Positions 35,201 to 44,623 of a stretch of 64,000 nucleotides of DNA are shown here, one piece after another (position 1 is the stretch's first letter; every line of letters begins with the position of its first letter). The notes beneath the pieces are model-generated. The model saw only the letters and a program-made list of their open reading frames with translations, was not told the DNA's origin and searched no databases. The DNA lies in the NCBI GenBank assembly GCA_009929265.1, contig SAAU01000004.1, forward strand, positions 91,561 to 155,560, given 5' to 3'. This DNA comes from Alphaproteobacteria bacterium (GTDB taxonomy: Bacteria > Pseudomonadota > Alphaproteobacteria > CASFRQ01 > SAAU01). The translations under genes were made by a program, and so were the position numbers.

Positions 35201-36634
35201 TTACAGCCCCACGGGCAGATAGATTATAAATTTTGTCCCTATTTTTTCAGAGCTCGAAATTTCAATTTCACCGTCATGTTGAAGGACAATTTGTTTAACA
35301 ATTCCAAGACCTAGTCCTGTTCCTGGAATATCTGTTTTATTGGTTGCACGATAAAAACGTTCTTCCAATCTTGAGATTTTTTCAGGCTCAATCACATCTC
35401 CAAAATTATGCACTTCAATCGCAACAACCTGAGAAGAAGGCGACACACTTGAAAATTTCTTTGGAAATCCATTTCGAAGAGACGCCGTAATTGTAATGGG
35501 CATTCCCTCTTCCCCATATTTTATGGCATTATCAACCAAATTTTGAAACGCCTTAAAAAGCGAGTCTGTATTTCCTTTTAAAAGAGGCATTTCGTGTAAG
35601 TATTTTATCCGAATTTCCATTTGTTTTTTGGACGCTTTATTTTCAAGAAGCACCTTGACCGAACGCAATAGTTCTGGGATTAAAATCGATTCTCTTTCCA
35701 CACTAAAAACAGGAGAATGAAGCTTGCTTATGGCCAATAAATCTTGAACGAGCTTACTCATCCGGCCCACTTGAGCCCCCATCATTTTTAGGAATTTCTC
35801 TTGCATTTTCGGATCATCTTTTGCCGGTCCTTCTAACGTTTCAATTAATCCCATCAGAACAGAAAGCGGGGTTTTAAGCTCGTGACTAGCATTGGCAAAA
35901 AAATCAATCTGGCTTTGTTCTAATTGTTTATAAAATGTGATGTCATGTAGAACAATTAACGCCACCGCATTTTCTTTTGTTTGGGAGGGCAAGGCCTCAA
36001 TTCGAACCCGAAACGTAAAATCGCCTAAAGAGATTTCAATAAATTCCTGTGCTTTTTGTTTCAAAAGAATGTGATCTAGGTAATTTAAAAAGCCCTCTTC
36101 TTTCATAAATTCGGAAATATTTTTCCCGACTAAACGATTTCCAAATAAGTCTCGAACACGCTTATTTTCAAAAACAATCACTTTTTGTTCATCAATCATC
36201 AAAACAGGATCTGGCAAATTATCAATAATAGCCGCATCCGTCATAGTTTGAACTTCTAACAAGTGCGTTTTTGTTTTCCAATAATATTTAAACTGTTGAA
36301 TAGATTCGTTTACTTTTCCAGATTGCTCAAAAAGATTTTTGAATTTTTGCCAAGCGGTAAAATCGGGGTGAAACTCATCTTCTTCCCCTTTCCACTGAAG
36401 CAAATGTTGAATTTGATTTCTGACTTTTTCTAAATGTTTTACCCATGGAAAGACGAAAAACCAAGAAAGCAGAAACGCGCAGAAAAAAGACCCAAGCGCA
36501 ATCAAGGGAGAAAGTTTTTCAAAAACAACCAAAAAAAGCAAAACAATAAATAAAGGCAGATTGAGCAAAAAAAGCCTATCAGAATAGCTCTTTGTTTCTC
36601 GCGTCCAATAATTTATAATATTTTTTATTTTCAA
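35201..36634 (-). CDS. phoR: Phosphate-regulon sensor kinase PhoR
   Basis: A 477-residue membrane histidine kinase with two N-terminal helices (about 22-38 and 43-64) and almost no periplasmic loop, the PhoR topology. A PAS domain (about 135-235; NLPDPVLMID) is followed by HisKA with His251 in NASHELKTPL and HATPase with NLVDNAIKYG and GTGLGLGIV. PhoR normally reads phosphate through the Pst transporter and PhoU and phosphorylates PhoB. No pst or phoU genes lie here, and phoB is 14 kb away at 50489. It is divergent from mutS. Confidence 0.85.
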   Translation of the reverse strand: MKIKNIINYWTRETKSYSDRLFLLNLPLFIVLLFLVVFEKLSPLIALGSFFCAFLLSWFFVFPWVKHLEKVRNQIQHLLQWKGEEDEFHPDFTAWQKFKNLFEQSGKVNESIQQFKYYWKTKTHLLEVQTMTDAAIIDNLPDPVLMIDEQKVIVFENKRVRDLFGNRLVGKNISEFMKEEGFLNYLDHILLKQKAQEFIEISLGDFTFRVRIEALPSQTKENAVALIVLHDITFYKQLEQSQIDFFANASHELKTPLSVLMGLIETLEGPAKDDPKMQEKFLKMMGAQVGRMSKLVQDLLAISKLHSPVFSVERESILIPELLRSVKVLLENKASKKQMEIRIKYLHEMPLLKGNTDSLFKAFQNLVDNAIKYGEEGMPITITASLRNGFPKKFSSVSPSSQVVAIEVHNFGDVIEPEKISRLEERFYRATNKTDIPGTGLGLGIVKQIVLQHDGEIEISSSEKIGTKFIIYLPVGL

Positions 36635-36700
36635 TTTTGCTCCAATTTTGATACAACAATAACTAATCTCTTTGTTATTTTTGAAAGTGCTATTTACATT

Positions 36701-39385
36701 ATGCGAAAAACGGACACGCTGTCAACGAAAGAAAGAAAAGAAAGTGCAGATAAAGGCACTTCTACCCCTATGATGATTCAATATTTTGAGATAAAAAATA
36801 AATATCCTGATTATCTTGTTTTTTATCGATTAGGGGACTTTTACGAACTCTTTTTTGAAGATGCTGAAAAAGCCTCTAAAGCCCTAGATCTTGTTTTAAC
36901 GAAACGAGGCAAAAATAACGGGCAAGACATCCCGATGTGCGGTGTTCCCTTTCATGCGTATGAAAATTATCTTGCAAAATTGGTTAAATGTGGCTTTAAA
37001 GTCGCTATTTGCGAACAGGTTGAAACTCCAGAAGAAGCCAAAAAAAGAGGGGGTGCCTCTGCCCTTGTTAAACGGGAAGTTTCACGCCTTGTGACACCAG
37101 GGACTTTGACAGAATCCGCCCTTTTGGATGCAAAAAAACATAATTTTTTACTCTCCATTGTCAAAAATAAAAGAGACTATTCTATTGCTTGGGTAGATGT
37201 TTCAACGGGCGATTTTTTCACCGAAACAGATACTGAAAAGAAGCTTTCTTCCGCCCTTTTTTCTTTAGAGCCTTCCGAAGTCCTCCTCCCTCAAGAATTA
37301 AGAGAGATCGTCTTTTTGAAAGAAACTTTAGAAGAACTTCATACAAAAGTGACTTATCTGTCCGTCTCCCTTTGTTCGGCAAAAAGCGCCCAAGAAAGAA
37401 TGGAGTCTCTTTTTAAGGTTTCCTCTTTAGAATCCTTCGGGACGTTTCTTCCTTCAGAACTTTGTGCGGCGGGAGAGCTTTTAAGTTATATTGAACTGAC
37501 CCAACAAGGTCTTTTTCCACAACTTATGCCTCTTAAAAAAGTCGTTTCTTCCGAGTTTATGGAAATTGATGCGGCTACCTGTCGGAATTTGGAACTTTTC
37601 CATTCTCTTTCAACAATAGGAAAAGGAAAAAGCCTTCTTGATATTATTGACAAGACAACAACAAATGGCGGATCTCGCCTTTTAAAAAGCTTTTTACGCA
37701 CCCCTCTTCTTCAAACAAACCTTATAGAAGAACGGTTGGATAGTGTTGATTTTTTCCTCAATGAATATACCCTTTCCCTTAAACTCAAAGAGGCCTTAAA
37801 ACAGGTGCCCGATATTGAAAGATCTTTGGCGCGTCTTGCCGTTCAACGAGGTGGTCCGCGTGATTTGGCAGCTATCAGGCGGGTCCTTCTTCTTTTGCCT
37901 TCTTTGAAAAACCTTTTATTGAGCGATTTTACCCCTTCCTTGATAAAAAAAGCATTAGATAACATTGAAAATTTTGATGCGTTGCGTTCGCTTTTAAATA
38001 GAGCGTTAAAGGAGGAAGAAACCCTCCCGCTTTTAAGTCGGGATGGCGGCTTTATTGCCCCCCATTTTCATGGCGCTTTAGATGAACTCAGGGAACTTAA
38101 ACAAAACAACCGCACCTATTTATCCGAGCTTCAATTAAAATACACAGCTTTGACGGAGGTTTCTGGCCTTAAAATCGGCTTTAATAACCTTTTGGGATAT
38201 TATATTGAAGTGCCCAGCCGTTCGGCGCAAGCCCTTTTGGATAAAAAAGAGGTTTTCTTTCATCGACAAACCCTTAAATCCAATGTGCGTTTTTCAACGG
38301 CTGAACTTGCCGAATTGGAGGAAAAAATTAAAACCGCCAATGAAAAAGCTTTGGCTATTGAACTTTCTGTTTATGAAGAGCTTGTTCAAAAAGTTATGCA
38401 AAACGCCGCGGCTCTTCAAAAAATGGCAGGCGCGCTTTCCTTAATTGATGTCATTTTGGGCTTTGCTCTTGTTGCACGGGAAAAAAACTATACGCGTCCT
38501 CTCGTCGATTCCTCTTTGACTTTTGACATTAAAAAAGGACGTCATTTGGTGGTTGAAGAATCGTTAAAAGAAAATAATGCCTCTGCTTTTGTTGAAAATG
38601 ATTGTGTGATGGATGAGGGCAATTTTTGGCTTATGACAGGGCCGAATATGGCTGGAAAAAGTACTTTTTTACGGCAAAATGCTTTAATTGCTATTTTGGC
38701 TCAAATCGGCTGTTTTGTTCCTGCTGAATTTTGCCATATTGGCGTGATTGATAAACTTTTTAGCCGTGTGGGAGCTTCCGATGATTTGGCAAGAGGACGC
38801 TCAACCTTTATGGTTGAAATGATTGAAACGGCCCTTATCTTAAATCAAGCAGGCGAACGCTCCTTTGTTATTTTGGATGAAATTGGACGCGGAACGGCAA
38901 CTTTTGATGGGCTTTCCATTGCTTGGGCGGCGATTGAATATCTTCACGAAGTGTCTAGGTGCCGCACGCTTTTTGCCACGCACTATCATGAATTAACAGA
39001 CTTAAAAGAAAATCTTCATCGCCTTTCTTTGCACACAATGCGCACAAAAGAATGGCAAGGAGATGTTATTTTCCTTCATGAGGTTATTGAGGGAGCCGCC
39101 GAGCATTCCTACGGCATTCATGTGGCAAAATTGGCAGGCCTTCCAAAAGCGGTCACAAAACGAGCAGAACAAATTTTAACGCGTTTAGAATCAAAACAGG
39201 TCAATAAAGATTCTTTACTTTCCGCTCTTCCTTTATTTTCAAAGGTTTTGGAGGAAACAAAACCAACGCCACCCACGCTTTTGGAGCAAGAAATTAGATC
39301 TCTTGATCCTGATACACTTTCTCCAAAGGAAGCCCTTGAAGTTCTTTATAAATTGAAAAATTTGGATGAAAAAGAGAGCGCTTAA
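36701..39385 (+). CDS. mutS: DNA mismatch repair ATPase MutS
   Basis: MutS recognises mispairs and recruits MutL. The mismatch-reading Phe-x-Glu is in the GDFYELFFEDA segment near the N-terminus (about 46-56). Connector, lever and clamp domains follow, then the ABC-type ATPase with Walker A GPNMAGKST (about 647-655), Walker B VILDEIGRGT, and the family TFATHYHEL region. The C-terminal tail is present. Length (894) is normal. It stands as a single gene divergent from phoR. Confidence 0.98.
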   Translation: MRKTDTLSTKERKESADKGTSTPMMIQYFEIKNKYPDYLVFYRLGDFYELFFEDAEKASKALDLVLTKRGKNNGQDIPMCGVPFHAYENYLAKLVKCGFKVAICEQVETPEEAKKRGGASALVKREVSRLVTPGTLTESALLDAKKHNFLLSIVKNKRDYSIAWVDVSTGDFFTETDTEKKLSSALFSLEPSEVLLPQELREIVFLKETLEELHTKVTYLSVSLCSAKSAQERMESLFKVSSLESFGTFLPSELCAAGELLSYIELTQQGLFPQLMPLKKVVSSEFMEIDAATCRNLELFHSLSTIGKGKSLLDIIDKTTTNGGSRLLKSFLRTPLLQTNLIEERLDSVDFFLNEYTLSLKLKEALKQVPDIERSLARLAVQRGGPRDLAAIRRVLLLLPSLKNLLLSDFTPSLIKKALDNIENFDALRSLLNRALKEEETLPLLSRDGGFIAPHFHGALDELRELKQNNRTYLSELQLKYTALTEVSGLKIGFNNLLGYYIEVPSRSAQALLDKKEVFFHRQTLKSNVRFSTAELAELEEKIKTANEKALAIELSVYEELVQKVMQNAAALQKMAGALSLIDVILGFALVAREKNYTRPLVDSSLTFDIKKGRHLVVEESLKENNASAFVENDCVMDEGNFWLMTGPNMAGKSTFLRQNALIAILAQIGCFVPAEFCHIGVIDKLFSRVGASDDLARGRSTFMVEMIETALILNQAGERSFVILDEIGRGTATFDGLSIAWAAIEYLHEVSRCRTLFATHYHELTDLKENLHRLSLHTMRTKEWQGDVIFLHEVIEGAAEHSYGIHVAKLAGLPKAVTKRAEQILTRLESKQVNKDSLLSALPLFSKVLEETKPTPPTLLEQEIRSLDPDTLSPKEALEVLYKLKNLDEKESA

Positions 39386-39409
39386 ACTTTTTTTAAGCTT
39401 AAAAAAAAG

Positions 39410-39682
39410 TTATTTAAAAATTTCTTTAAGGAATTCTTCGCCTTTTGCGTAAGTTTCCGATTCGCGCCAACTGTCGTAAATGGCAAGACTTGTGCACATC
39501 CCAACAAAAAGAAAAGCTGTGCCTAAAAACCCTTTAACAAAAACAAAACAAATCCACCCAATCACAAGAGCGATAATGGACGGAAAAAATAACCATAGAA
39601 ATTTTGCTATCACCCCTAAAGCTAAGTAAGCAAAAACAAGACCTATTACACTAGAAATCGTAATAAAAATCCAAGATAACAT
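39410..39682 (-). CDS. Small multi-helix membrane protein
   Basis: A 90-residue, strongly hydrophobic protein with about three membrane helices (about 3-25, 29-49, 50-70) and a charged C-terminal tail (SWRESETYAKGEEF). AAGGGG lies 6 bases before the ATG, and the frame does not overlap mutS or the tRNA, which supports it as a real gene. I do not recognise a family. It is convergent with mutS and starts 16 bases from tRNA-Gln. Confidence 0.6.
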   Translation of the reverse strand: MLSWIFITISSVIGLVFAYLALGVIAKFLWLFFPSIIALVIGWICFVFVKGFLGTAFLFVGMCTSLAIYDSWRESETYAKGEEFLKEIFK

Positions 39683-39698
39683 GTCTACCCCTTAATTT

Positions 39699-39772
39699 TG
39701 GCTGGGGAACTAGGAATCGAACCTAGATATACGGAGTCAGAGTCCGTTGTTCTGCCTTTAAACTATTCCCCA
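39699..39772 (-). tRNA. tRNA-Gln (anticodon CUG)
   Basis: The cloverleaf is complete: acceptor TGGGGAA/TTCCCCA with discriminator G, D-arm GTTT/GAAC, anticodon stem ACGGA/TCCGT with loop CTCTGAC, TTCGATT T-loop, and encoded CCA. The weak U1-A72 first pair and G73 are Gln identity features. It reads CAG. Confidence 0.93.
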
Positions 39773-39927
39773 TGAAGGCATTTGATATATAGGCAACCCC
39801 ATATAAATTGTCAACAGGTTTTATTCTACACTTTTGAAAGAAAAATTTAAAGAAAATCTTTTTTAAGGATAGAAAAATCCTCTTGACCTTTCCTCTGATT
39901 TAGGATAAAAGGAAAAGACTTTTGAAG

Positions 39928-40002
39928 GGCCGGTTGGCAGAATGGCTTATGCAGAGGATTGCAAATCCTTTTATACTGGTTCAATTCCGGTACCGGCCTC
40001 CA
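39928..40002 (+). tRNA. tRNA-Cys (anticodon GCA)
   Basis: Acceptor GGCCGGT/ACCGGCC, discriminator T, anticodon stem GAGGA/TCCTT with loop TTGCAAA, T-loop TTCAATT and encoded CCA. U73 and GCA fit the cysteine identity. Confidence 0.94.
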
Positions 40003-40100
40003 AAAAGATTGGGATTTTTTCCTTGAAGTAAAAAAAGGTAAAAATGTTGAATTTTTTACTTGCATTTTATTTTCAAAAAGGATAAATTTCCTAACGTTGT

Positions 40101-40175
40101 TCCGGTGTAGCTCAGTGGTAGAGCAATCGGCTGTTAACCGATCGGTCGTAGGTTCGAGCCCTACCGCCGGAGCCA
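40101..40175 (+). tRNA. tRNA-Asn (anticodon GUU)
   Basis: Acceptor TCCGGTG/CGCCGGA (one G-T pair), discriminator G, D-arm GCTC/GAGC, anticodon loop CTGTTAA, T-loop TTCGAGC and encoded CCA. A terminator follows within five bases. Confidence 0.95.
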
Positions 40176-40179
40176 TTAA

Positions 40180-40207
40180 AAAAAGCAGTGATTTTTCACT
40201 GCTTTTT
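40180..40207 (+). terminator. Terminator after tRNA-Asn
   Basis: AAAAAGCAGTGA pairs perfectly with TCACTGCTTTTT over a TTTT loop, ending in a T tract. Confidence 0.88.
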
Positions 40208-40308
40208 GTTTTTTAAACTTCCTTTCCAAAAAACTCTTTACAAATTTTGCCGCTTCCCCCACTCTTATTTAAGAAATTTTACCTTATTTTTGAAAGATTA
40301 GCTTTATA

Positions 40309-40929
40309 ATGCAAAATAAAGACATCTCCCTGCCTTCAAATCTTACCTCCTATCAAAAAGAGATAGAGCGTCTTTGTTTTCGTCCTGATGACAAGGATCT
40401 TGCAAAGGTAGAAATCCTTTTTATCTTTGGAAGCTCATCGTCTTTAGAAGAAATGAAAAAAGCGGTTAAACAAGTTTTAAGCAAAGCCAAAATCAAAACG
40501 CTTTTAATTAGCGGTGGGGTTTCAAATAAAACTTTTCCCCGTTCTGAAGCCCAAGTTATTAAAGATTTTATTTGCGATATTCTCCCAAAAAACTTAGAAA
40601 TCATTTTGGAAGAAAGGGCAACAAACACTCTTGAAAACGTCCTTTTTTCAAAGAAAATATATCCTAAACTAGCACAATGCCCTTTATGTTTTATCTCAAA
40701 ATCTTTTGCCTCAGGAAGGACTTTTTTAACCTTAAAAAAACATCTTCCTTTCGCCGAGATTTTTCAAAAATCCTTCGTCTCGAATATGTGTTCAAAGGAA
40801 AATTGGCTTGAAAGCGAAAGGGGAAGACGTCTTGTTTTTGGGGAAGTGTATCGCATCAAAACCTACAGTCAAAAAGGAGATATTGAAAAAACAAAAGAGC
40901 TAGCGCCTCTTTTATCTCTTTTTATTTAA
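40309..40929 (+). CDS. Soluble DUF218 (YdcF-like) protein
   Basis: A 206-residue DUF218 protein without signal peptide or membrane helix. The domain pattern is clear: opening strand ILFIFGSSSSLEEM, LLISGGVSN, a SEAQVIKDF helix, the LEERATNTLENVLFS segment and CFISKSFASGR. YdcF of E. coli binds S-adenosylmethionine, but no reaction is established for the family. It is a distant relative of the membrane form at 29857. It stands alone, convergent with the P-loop NTPase gene. Confidence 0.82.
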   Translation: MQNKDISLPSNLTSYQKEIERLCFRPDDKDLAKVEILFIFGSSSSLEEMKKAVKQVLSKAKIKTLLISGGVSNKTFPRSEAQVIKDFICDILPKNLEIILEERATNTLENVLFSKKIYPKLAQCPLCFISKSFASGRTFLTLKKHLPFAEIFQKSFVSNMCSKENWLESERGRRLVFGEVYRIKTYSQKGDIEKTKELAPLLSLFI

Positions 40930-40945
40930 ACCTTTGATTTTAATT

Positions 40946-41527
40946 TTAAAAAGAATGGCCGCGAGAAGAAGTTAAAATCGAAAAATCTTTAAGATTATTC
41001 ATCCCTTTTATATCCTTTTTGAGAAGACTTAAGAAAGCCTCTTCTTGATTATCTTCCACAAGATGTAAAGGAATTTTTAAGATTTTTGAAAGCTCTTTTG
41101 CATACCAAATTTCTTCATTTTGCATTGCGTCAAGAACCCTTAAAGGCCATTCTTTCGCGTCTCTTTTTTTCAATCTTTCCAAAATAACTTGAGGCGCAGA
41201 TGTTTTGATATAAAGAGATTTTGGCGCCAATTTTTCAAAAGTCTCTAGGGGAACGCGCTCAATTTTTCCTTCGGCATTTAGTAGGCAAAAATGTCCGTTT
41301 AAAAGGTATTTTTTATCCTTTTGCATAATCAGATTTAAGTTATGTATCAATCTATCTTGCGTTTGCGGAATAGATCTTACCTGTTTTAATTCTGGATTAT
41401 GGCTATATTCTGTCCATTTCAACACATCGCTTGCGCGAAGGAGCTGAAGAGACGTTTTTGAAGCTATTTTATCAAGCACATAGTCTTTTCCAGAGCCATG
41501 TATCCCACCTAAAAAGATTAAATTCAT
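40946..41527 (-). CDS. Adenylate-kinase-like P-loop NTPase
   Basis: A 193-residue protein with an N-terminal Walker A of the AAA_17/nucleotide-kinase type, FLGGIHGSGKDY (about 4-15). Next come a helix, an LNGHFCLLN segment in the position of the kinase core strand, and a basic KKRDAKEWPLR lid-like segment (about 117-130). This resembles adenylate- or dephospho-CoA-kinase-like proteins, but the substrate cannot be named. No obvious partner gene is adjacent; the nearest is the convergent DUF218 gene. Confidence 0.7.
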   Translation of the reverse strand: MNLIFLGGIHGSGKDYVLDKIASKTSLQLLRASDVLKWTEYSHNPELKQVRSIPQTQDRLIHNLNLIMQKDKKYLLNGHFCLLNAEGKIERVPLETFEKLAPKSLYIKTSAPQVILERLKKRDAKEWPLRVLDAMQNEEIWYAKELSKILKIPLHLVEDNQEEAFLSLLKKDIKGMNNLKDFSILTSSRGHSF

Positions 41528-41680
41528 TGTGCCTCCTTACTCAATTCAGGAATAGTATATCATAAACTTTTTTAAATCGGAAAGAAAATCAACGAGTTAA
41601 GGAAAGAAACATAAATCCCTTAAAAATAAAATTATCAAATAAAAAAAGGAAGAGCAATTTACAGCCCTTCCCTTTTGTTT

Positions 41681-41757
41681 TGGTCGGAAAGACAGGATTT
41701 GAACCTGCGACCCCTACGTCCCGAACGTAGTGCTCTACCAAACTGAGCTACTTTCCG
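41681..41757 (-). tRNA. tRNA-Pro (anticodon CGG)
   Basis: Acceptor CGGAAAG/CTTTCCG, discriminator A, D-arm GCTC/GAGC, anticodon stem CTACG/CGTAG with loop TTCGGGA, T-loop TTCAAAT and encoded CCA. It reads CCG. Confidence 0.94.
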
Positions 41758-41894
41758 TTTTATCAGACGCATCGTATCCTTTTGCCTGATTTTTCGCAAG
41801 GCTTTTTTTCAAGCTTTTTCCAAAATTTTATTGTTTCTTTTTTCCTTTTGGAGTAAGTTAAACTCAATATTGATTATTGTAATTAGGAGCTTTT

Positions 41895-42614
41895 ATGAAA
41901 AAATCATCTCAAAATAATGTCGATTTATCTTGGAAACGGTATATTTTTCCTGCTATTCACCCAGAAGGGCTTAAGATTTTGCTTTGTTTTGTGGGGCTTT
42001 TCCTTCTTTTAGGAATTACCTCCACCATTTTGGCTTGGATGGGATTTGTCCTTTGTGTTTTCACCTTTTATTTCTTTAGAAATCCAGATAGAGCTATTCC
42101 GCAAAAAGAGTCTTATGTTTTATCTCCTGCCGATGGCGTGGTGAGCAATATTAAGCCTGTTATCCCTCCAAAAGAGTTGGATTTAGGGGACAAACCTTTA
42201 ACTCGGATTAGTATTTTTATGAGTGTTTTTAACGTTCACGTCAATAGAACCCCGATGAGTGGAACGGTTCACAAATTAAACTATCGCTCTGGAAAATTTG
42301 TAAATATTTCCGATAAAGATAGCGAAGACAATGAACGTCAAGAAATTTCCCTTATCACAACTTCTGGCAAAAAAATTGGAGTCATTCAAATTGCAGGGCT
42401 TGTTGCACGCAGAATTTATTGTCCTTTAAAAGAAGGTCAAAAATTAAAAGCAGGCGAACGCTTTGGTATGATTAGATTCGGAAGTCGTTTAGATGTTTTC
42501 CTTCCAGAAGGAATTGAACCTAAAGTTGTTTTGGGCCAAATTGCTGTTGCTGGGGAAACAATTCTTGCCGATTTTGACGGCGAACAAAATAAAATTGAAG
42601 GAGTCATTAAATAA
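41895..42614 (+). CDS. psd: Phosphatidylserine decarboxylase proenzyme
   Basis: Psd converts phosphatidylserine to phosphatidylethanolamine at the inner membrane. It is the short 239-residue type with an N-terminal hydrophobic region (about 24-58), the SPADGVVSNI segment, FMSVFNVHVNRTP (catalytic His) and the self-cleavage site Gly196-Ser197 in RFGSRLDVFLP. This FGS replaces the LGST of the long type and yields a 43-residue pyruvoyl alpha chain. Its stop overlaps the pssA start by one base. Confidence 0.95.
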   Translation: MKKSSQNNVDLSWKRYIFPAIHPEGLKILLCFVGLFLLLGITSTILAWMGFVLCVFTFYFFRNPDRAIPQKESYVLSPADGVVSNIKPVIPPKELDLGDKPLTRISIFMSVFNVHVNRTPMSGTVHKLNYRSGKFVNISDKDSEDNERQEISLITTSGKKIGVIQIAGLVARRIYCPLKEGQKLKAGERFGMIRFGSRLDVFLPEGIEPKVVLGQIAVAGETILADFDGEQNKIEGVIK

Positions 42615-43435
42615 TGCAAAAAAGAAAATCCGTTTTGGAAATACGGAAACCAACAAACCTACAAATCAGGCAGCTTTTTCCAAACTCTGTGACAATGATG
42701 GCTTTGGCCTGTGGGGTTTCCTCTTTTAATTTTGCTTTTTGGGGAAAATGGGAATATGCCCTTCTCTCTATTATCTTTGCCGCCATTTTTGATGGATTAG
42801 ACGGTCGTGTTGCTCGAATGTTAAAAGTGGCCTCCAGATTTGGAGAAGAGCTTGATTCTCTTTCTGATTTTGTCAGTTTTGGGGTCGCTCCTGGCTTCCT
42901 GCTTTACCAATGGACAATGGATCAAGCCGCGCGTTCTTTGGCAATATCTGGCGATTTTGCAACTATTTCTCAAGCCGTTGGCATGCGTTGGTTCTTTGTT
43001 TTATTTTTAGCTATGTGTTGCGCTATGAGATTGGCAAGATTTAACACCATGCTTCAAGGGGAAGAACAACCTTCTTATTGGAAACACTTTTTTGTAGGGC
43101 TTCCTGCTCCTGGAGGGGCGCTTGTCGCCTTGCTTCCTTTGACGTTATGGCTTCAATTTAATCTTGATTTTTTAAGAGATCCTCTTTTTGTTTCGTTCTT
43201 TATGCTTTTAAGTGGCGTTTTAATGGCCAGTCGAGTTCCGACAATTTGCCTAAAGAAACTTCATTTTTCAGAAACAGGAGCCATCTGTGCCCGCCTTATT
43301 ATCATCTTGATGATCGCAACGGCCTTTGTTTACCCATGGCTCTTTTTAGGAACTTTAGGAAGTCTTTATGTGTTAACGCTTCCTGTTGGCATTTACTATT
43401 TCTTAAAATTTAGAAAGCAAACCCTTAACGTTTAG
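42614..43435 (+). CDS. pssA: CDP-diacylglycerol-serine O-phosphatidyltransferase
   Basis: PssA makes phosphatidylserine, the substrate of Psd. The CDP-alcohol transferase motif is exact: DGRVAR, eight residues, then GEELDSLSD (about 58-80). Several membrane helices follow across the 273-residue chain. The psd-pssA pair with overlapping stop and start codons (TAATG) is the usual arrangement for this route to phosphatidylethanolamine. The N-terminal 20 residues are basic and cytosolic. Two small secreted-protein genes follow on the same strand. Confidence 0.95.
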   Translation: MQKRKSVLEIRKPTNLQIRQLFPNSVTMMALACGVSSFNFAFWGKWEYALLSIIFAAIFDGLDGRVARMLKVASRFGEELDSLSDFVSFGVAPGFLLYQWTMDQAARSLAISGDFATISQAVGMRWFFVLFLAMCCAMRLARFNTMLQGEEQPSYWKHFFVGLPAPGGALVALLPLTLWLQFNLDFLRDPLFVSFFMLLSGVLMASRVPTICLKKLHFSETGAICARLIIILMIATAFVYPWLFLGTLGSLYVLTLPVGIYYFLKFRKQTLNV

Positions 43436-43444
43436 GAGACTGTG

Positions 43445-43924
43445 ATGAAATCTTCTCTTTTTTGTTTATTTGCGACTTTATTTGTTCTTCCTGTATGTGC
43501 CGAAAATTTACCGGCCAATCCGTGGGTTGAAAATTCACCCTTAGAAGAACAAACAGCCGTTCATCAAAGAGAGACAATGGGGATTCCCCTGCCACAGTTT
43601 ACGGGGGAAAAAACAACTTACAATACGGCAATGGGGCAAGAAATGATTGCCCCTGAGGTTAATATTACAAATATGCTGTTAATGACAGATTACTTACGTA
43701 AAATTGGGTATAAAATTCCAAAGAGAATGGATAACACCATTCGAAATGCGCCAAATGATATGAAAAAGAAAATTTTTCAAGCGCTTAAAAGTTTGGCGTC
43801 TAATCCAAACAAAGATCCTGTGAAAAAAGGATTTCAATTTGTTAAAAAGGAATTCGAAAAATTTACAGGGCTTGATATTGAAAATCTGATGTCAACGTCT
43901 CTTAAAGTTATCAAGTCAAGGTAG
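43445..43924 (+). CDS. Small exported protein of unknown function
   Basis: A 159-residue product with a signal peptide (about 1-19, ending VCA). ATG 43445 is preferred over the GTG one codon earlier because AGGAG lies 6 bases before it. The mature part has no recognised domain: a polar N-terminal region (ENLPANPWVENSPLEEQ), then basic amphipathic helices (about 70-155). It follows pssA by nine bases and is probably co-transcribed with psd-pssA. A periplasmic location is inferred. Confidence 0.7.
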   Translation: MKSSLFCLFATLFVLPVCAENLPANPWVENSPLEEQTAVHQRETMGIPLPQFTGEKTTYNTAMGQEMIAPEVNITNMLLMTDYLRKIGYKIPKRMDNTIRNAPNDMKKKIFQALKSLASNPNKDPVKKGFQFVKKEFEKFTGLDIENLMSTSLKVIKSR

Positions 43925-43930
43925 GGGGGT

Positions 43931-44623
43931 ATGAAACAGTTTCTTATTCTTTTAGGGTTTGTTTTTTTTCTACCAGAAGCGCTTCTTTCAAAGCCTTCTT
44001 TTGAAGAAACGATTCCTAAAAAAGAGGATCCTCTTTCAAATCGAGAGGACTGGAATAAGGAATATCAAAAAATCATCTCCAATGAAAAGGATTATCTTTC
44101 TTTAGTTCGATATCATCCTCGGTCCATTAAACGGCTTTATCAAAATCTAGATAAACAAGAACGACAGATAAAAAAACGGCAGGAGGATTATTTAAATTCT
44201 CTTGATAAAAATGATCCTGAGTTTATCAAAAGCGAAAGAGAACGGATAAAAAAAGAACAACTCCTCATCCTTCCAAATGAATTGGGAACTGATGAAAATA
44301 TGACTTTACAAGAAAAAGAGACCCGTTTAAATACGCGGATTAAAGAAAATCCAAATAAATTTTACAAGACTTTAACAAAAAAAATTCGATTTCAAAAGAC
44401 TGAAAATCCGAAAGATTTATTGCCTGGAATTTCTATTTTAAAAACCTATGTTGAGGAAAGAAAAGCCCTTATTCAAAAGGAGAATTCCGAAAAACTTGAG
44501 GACGAAAAAAAAGAGGACAAAGAAGAAGCCCCTACTTTTTCAGAGCAGGAGCTTTCCTTAATCAAACAAAGCGAAGAAAAACCTCGTCTTGGACGTCATC
44601 AAATTCAAAAGCCTAACTTTTAA
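43931..44623 (+). CDS. Exported charged helical protein of unknown function
   Basis: A 230-residue product with a signal peptide (about 1-19, ending LLS) followed by an almost entirely charged, helix-rich chain (Lys, Glu, Arg, Asn), with coiled-coil-like stretches at about 75-100 and 165-210. No family is recognised. It starts six bases after the other small exported protein and has AGGGGGG as ribosome binding site. The two are likely expressed and working together. Its 3' end overlaps the convergent LOG-family gene by 11 bases. Confidence 0.68.
   Translation: MKQFLILLGFVFFLPEALLSKPSFEETIPKKEDPLSNREDWNKEYQKIISNEKDYLSLVRYHPRSIKRLYQNLDKQERQIKKRQEDYLNSLDKNDPEFIKSERERIKKEQLLILPNELGTDENMTLQEKETRLNTRIKENPNKFYKTLTKKIRFQKTENPKDLLPGISILKTYVEERKALIQKENSEKLEDEKKEDKEEAPTFSEQELSLIKQSEEKPRLGRHQIQKPNF

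Noticed and set aside
39384..39411. Terminator after mutS
   Set aside because: The inverted repeat AACTTTTTTTAAGCTTAAAAAAAAGTT is almost all A/T; pairing would be weak, so I did not list it.
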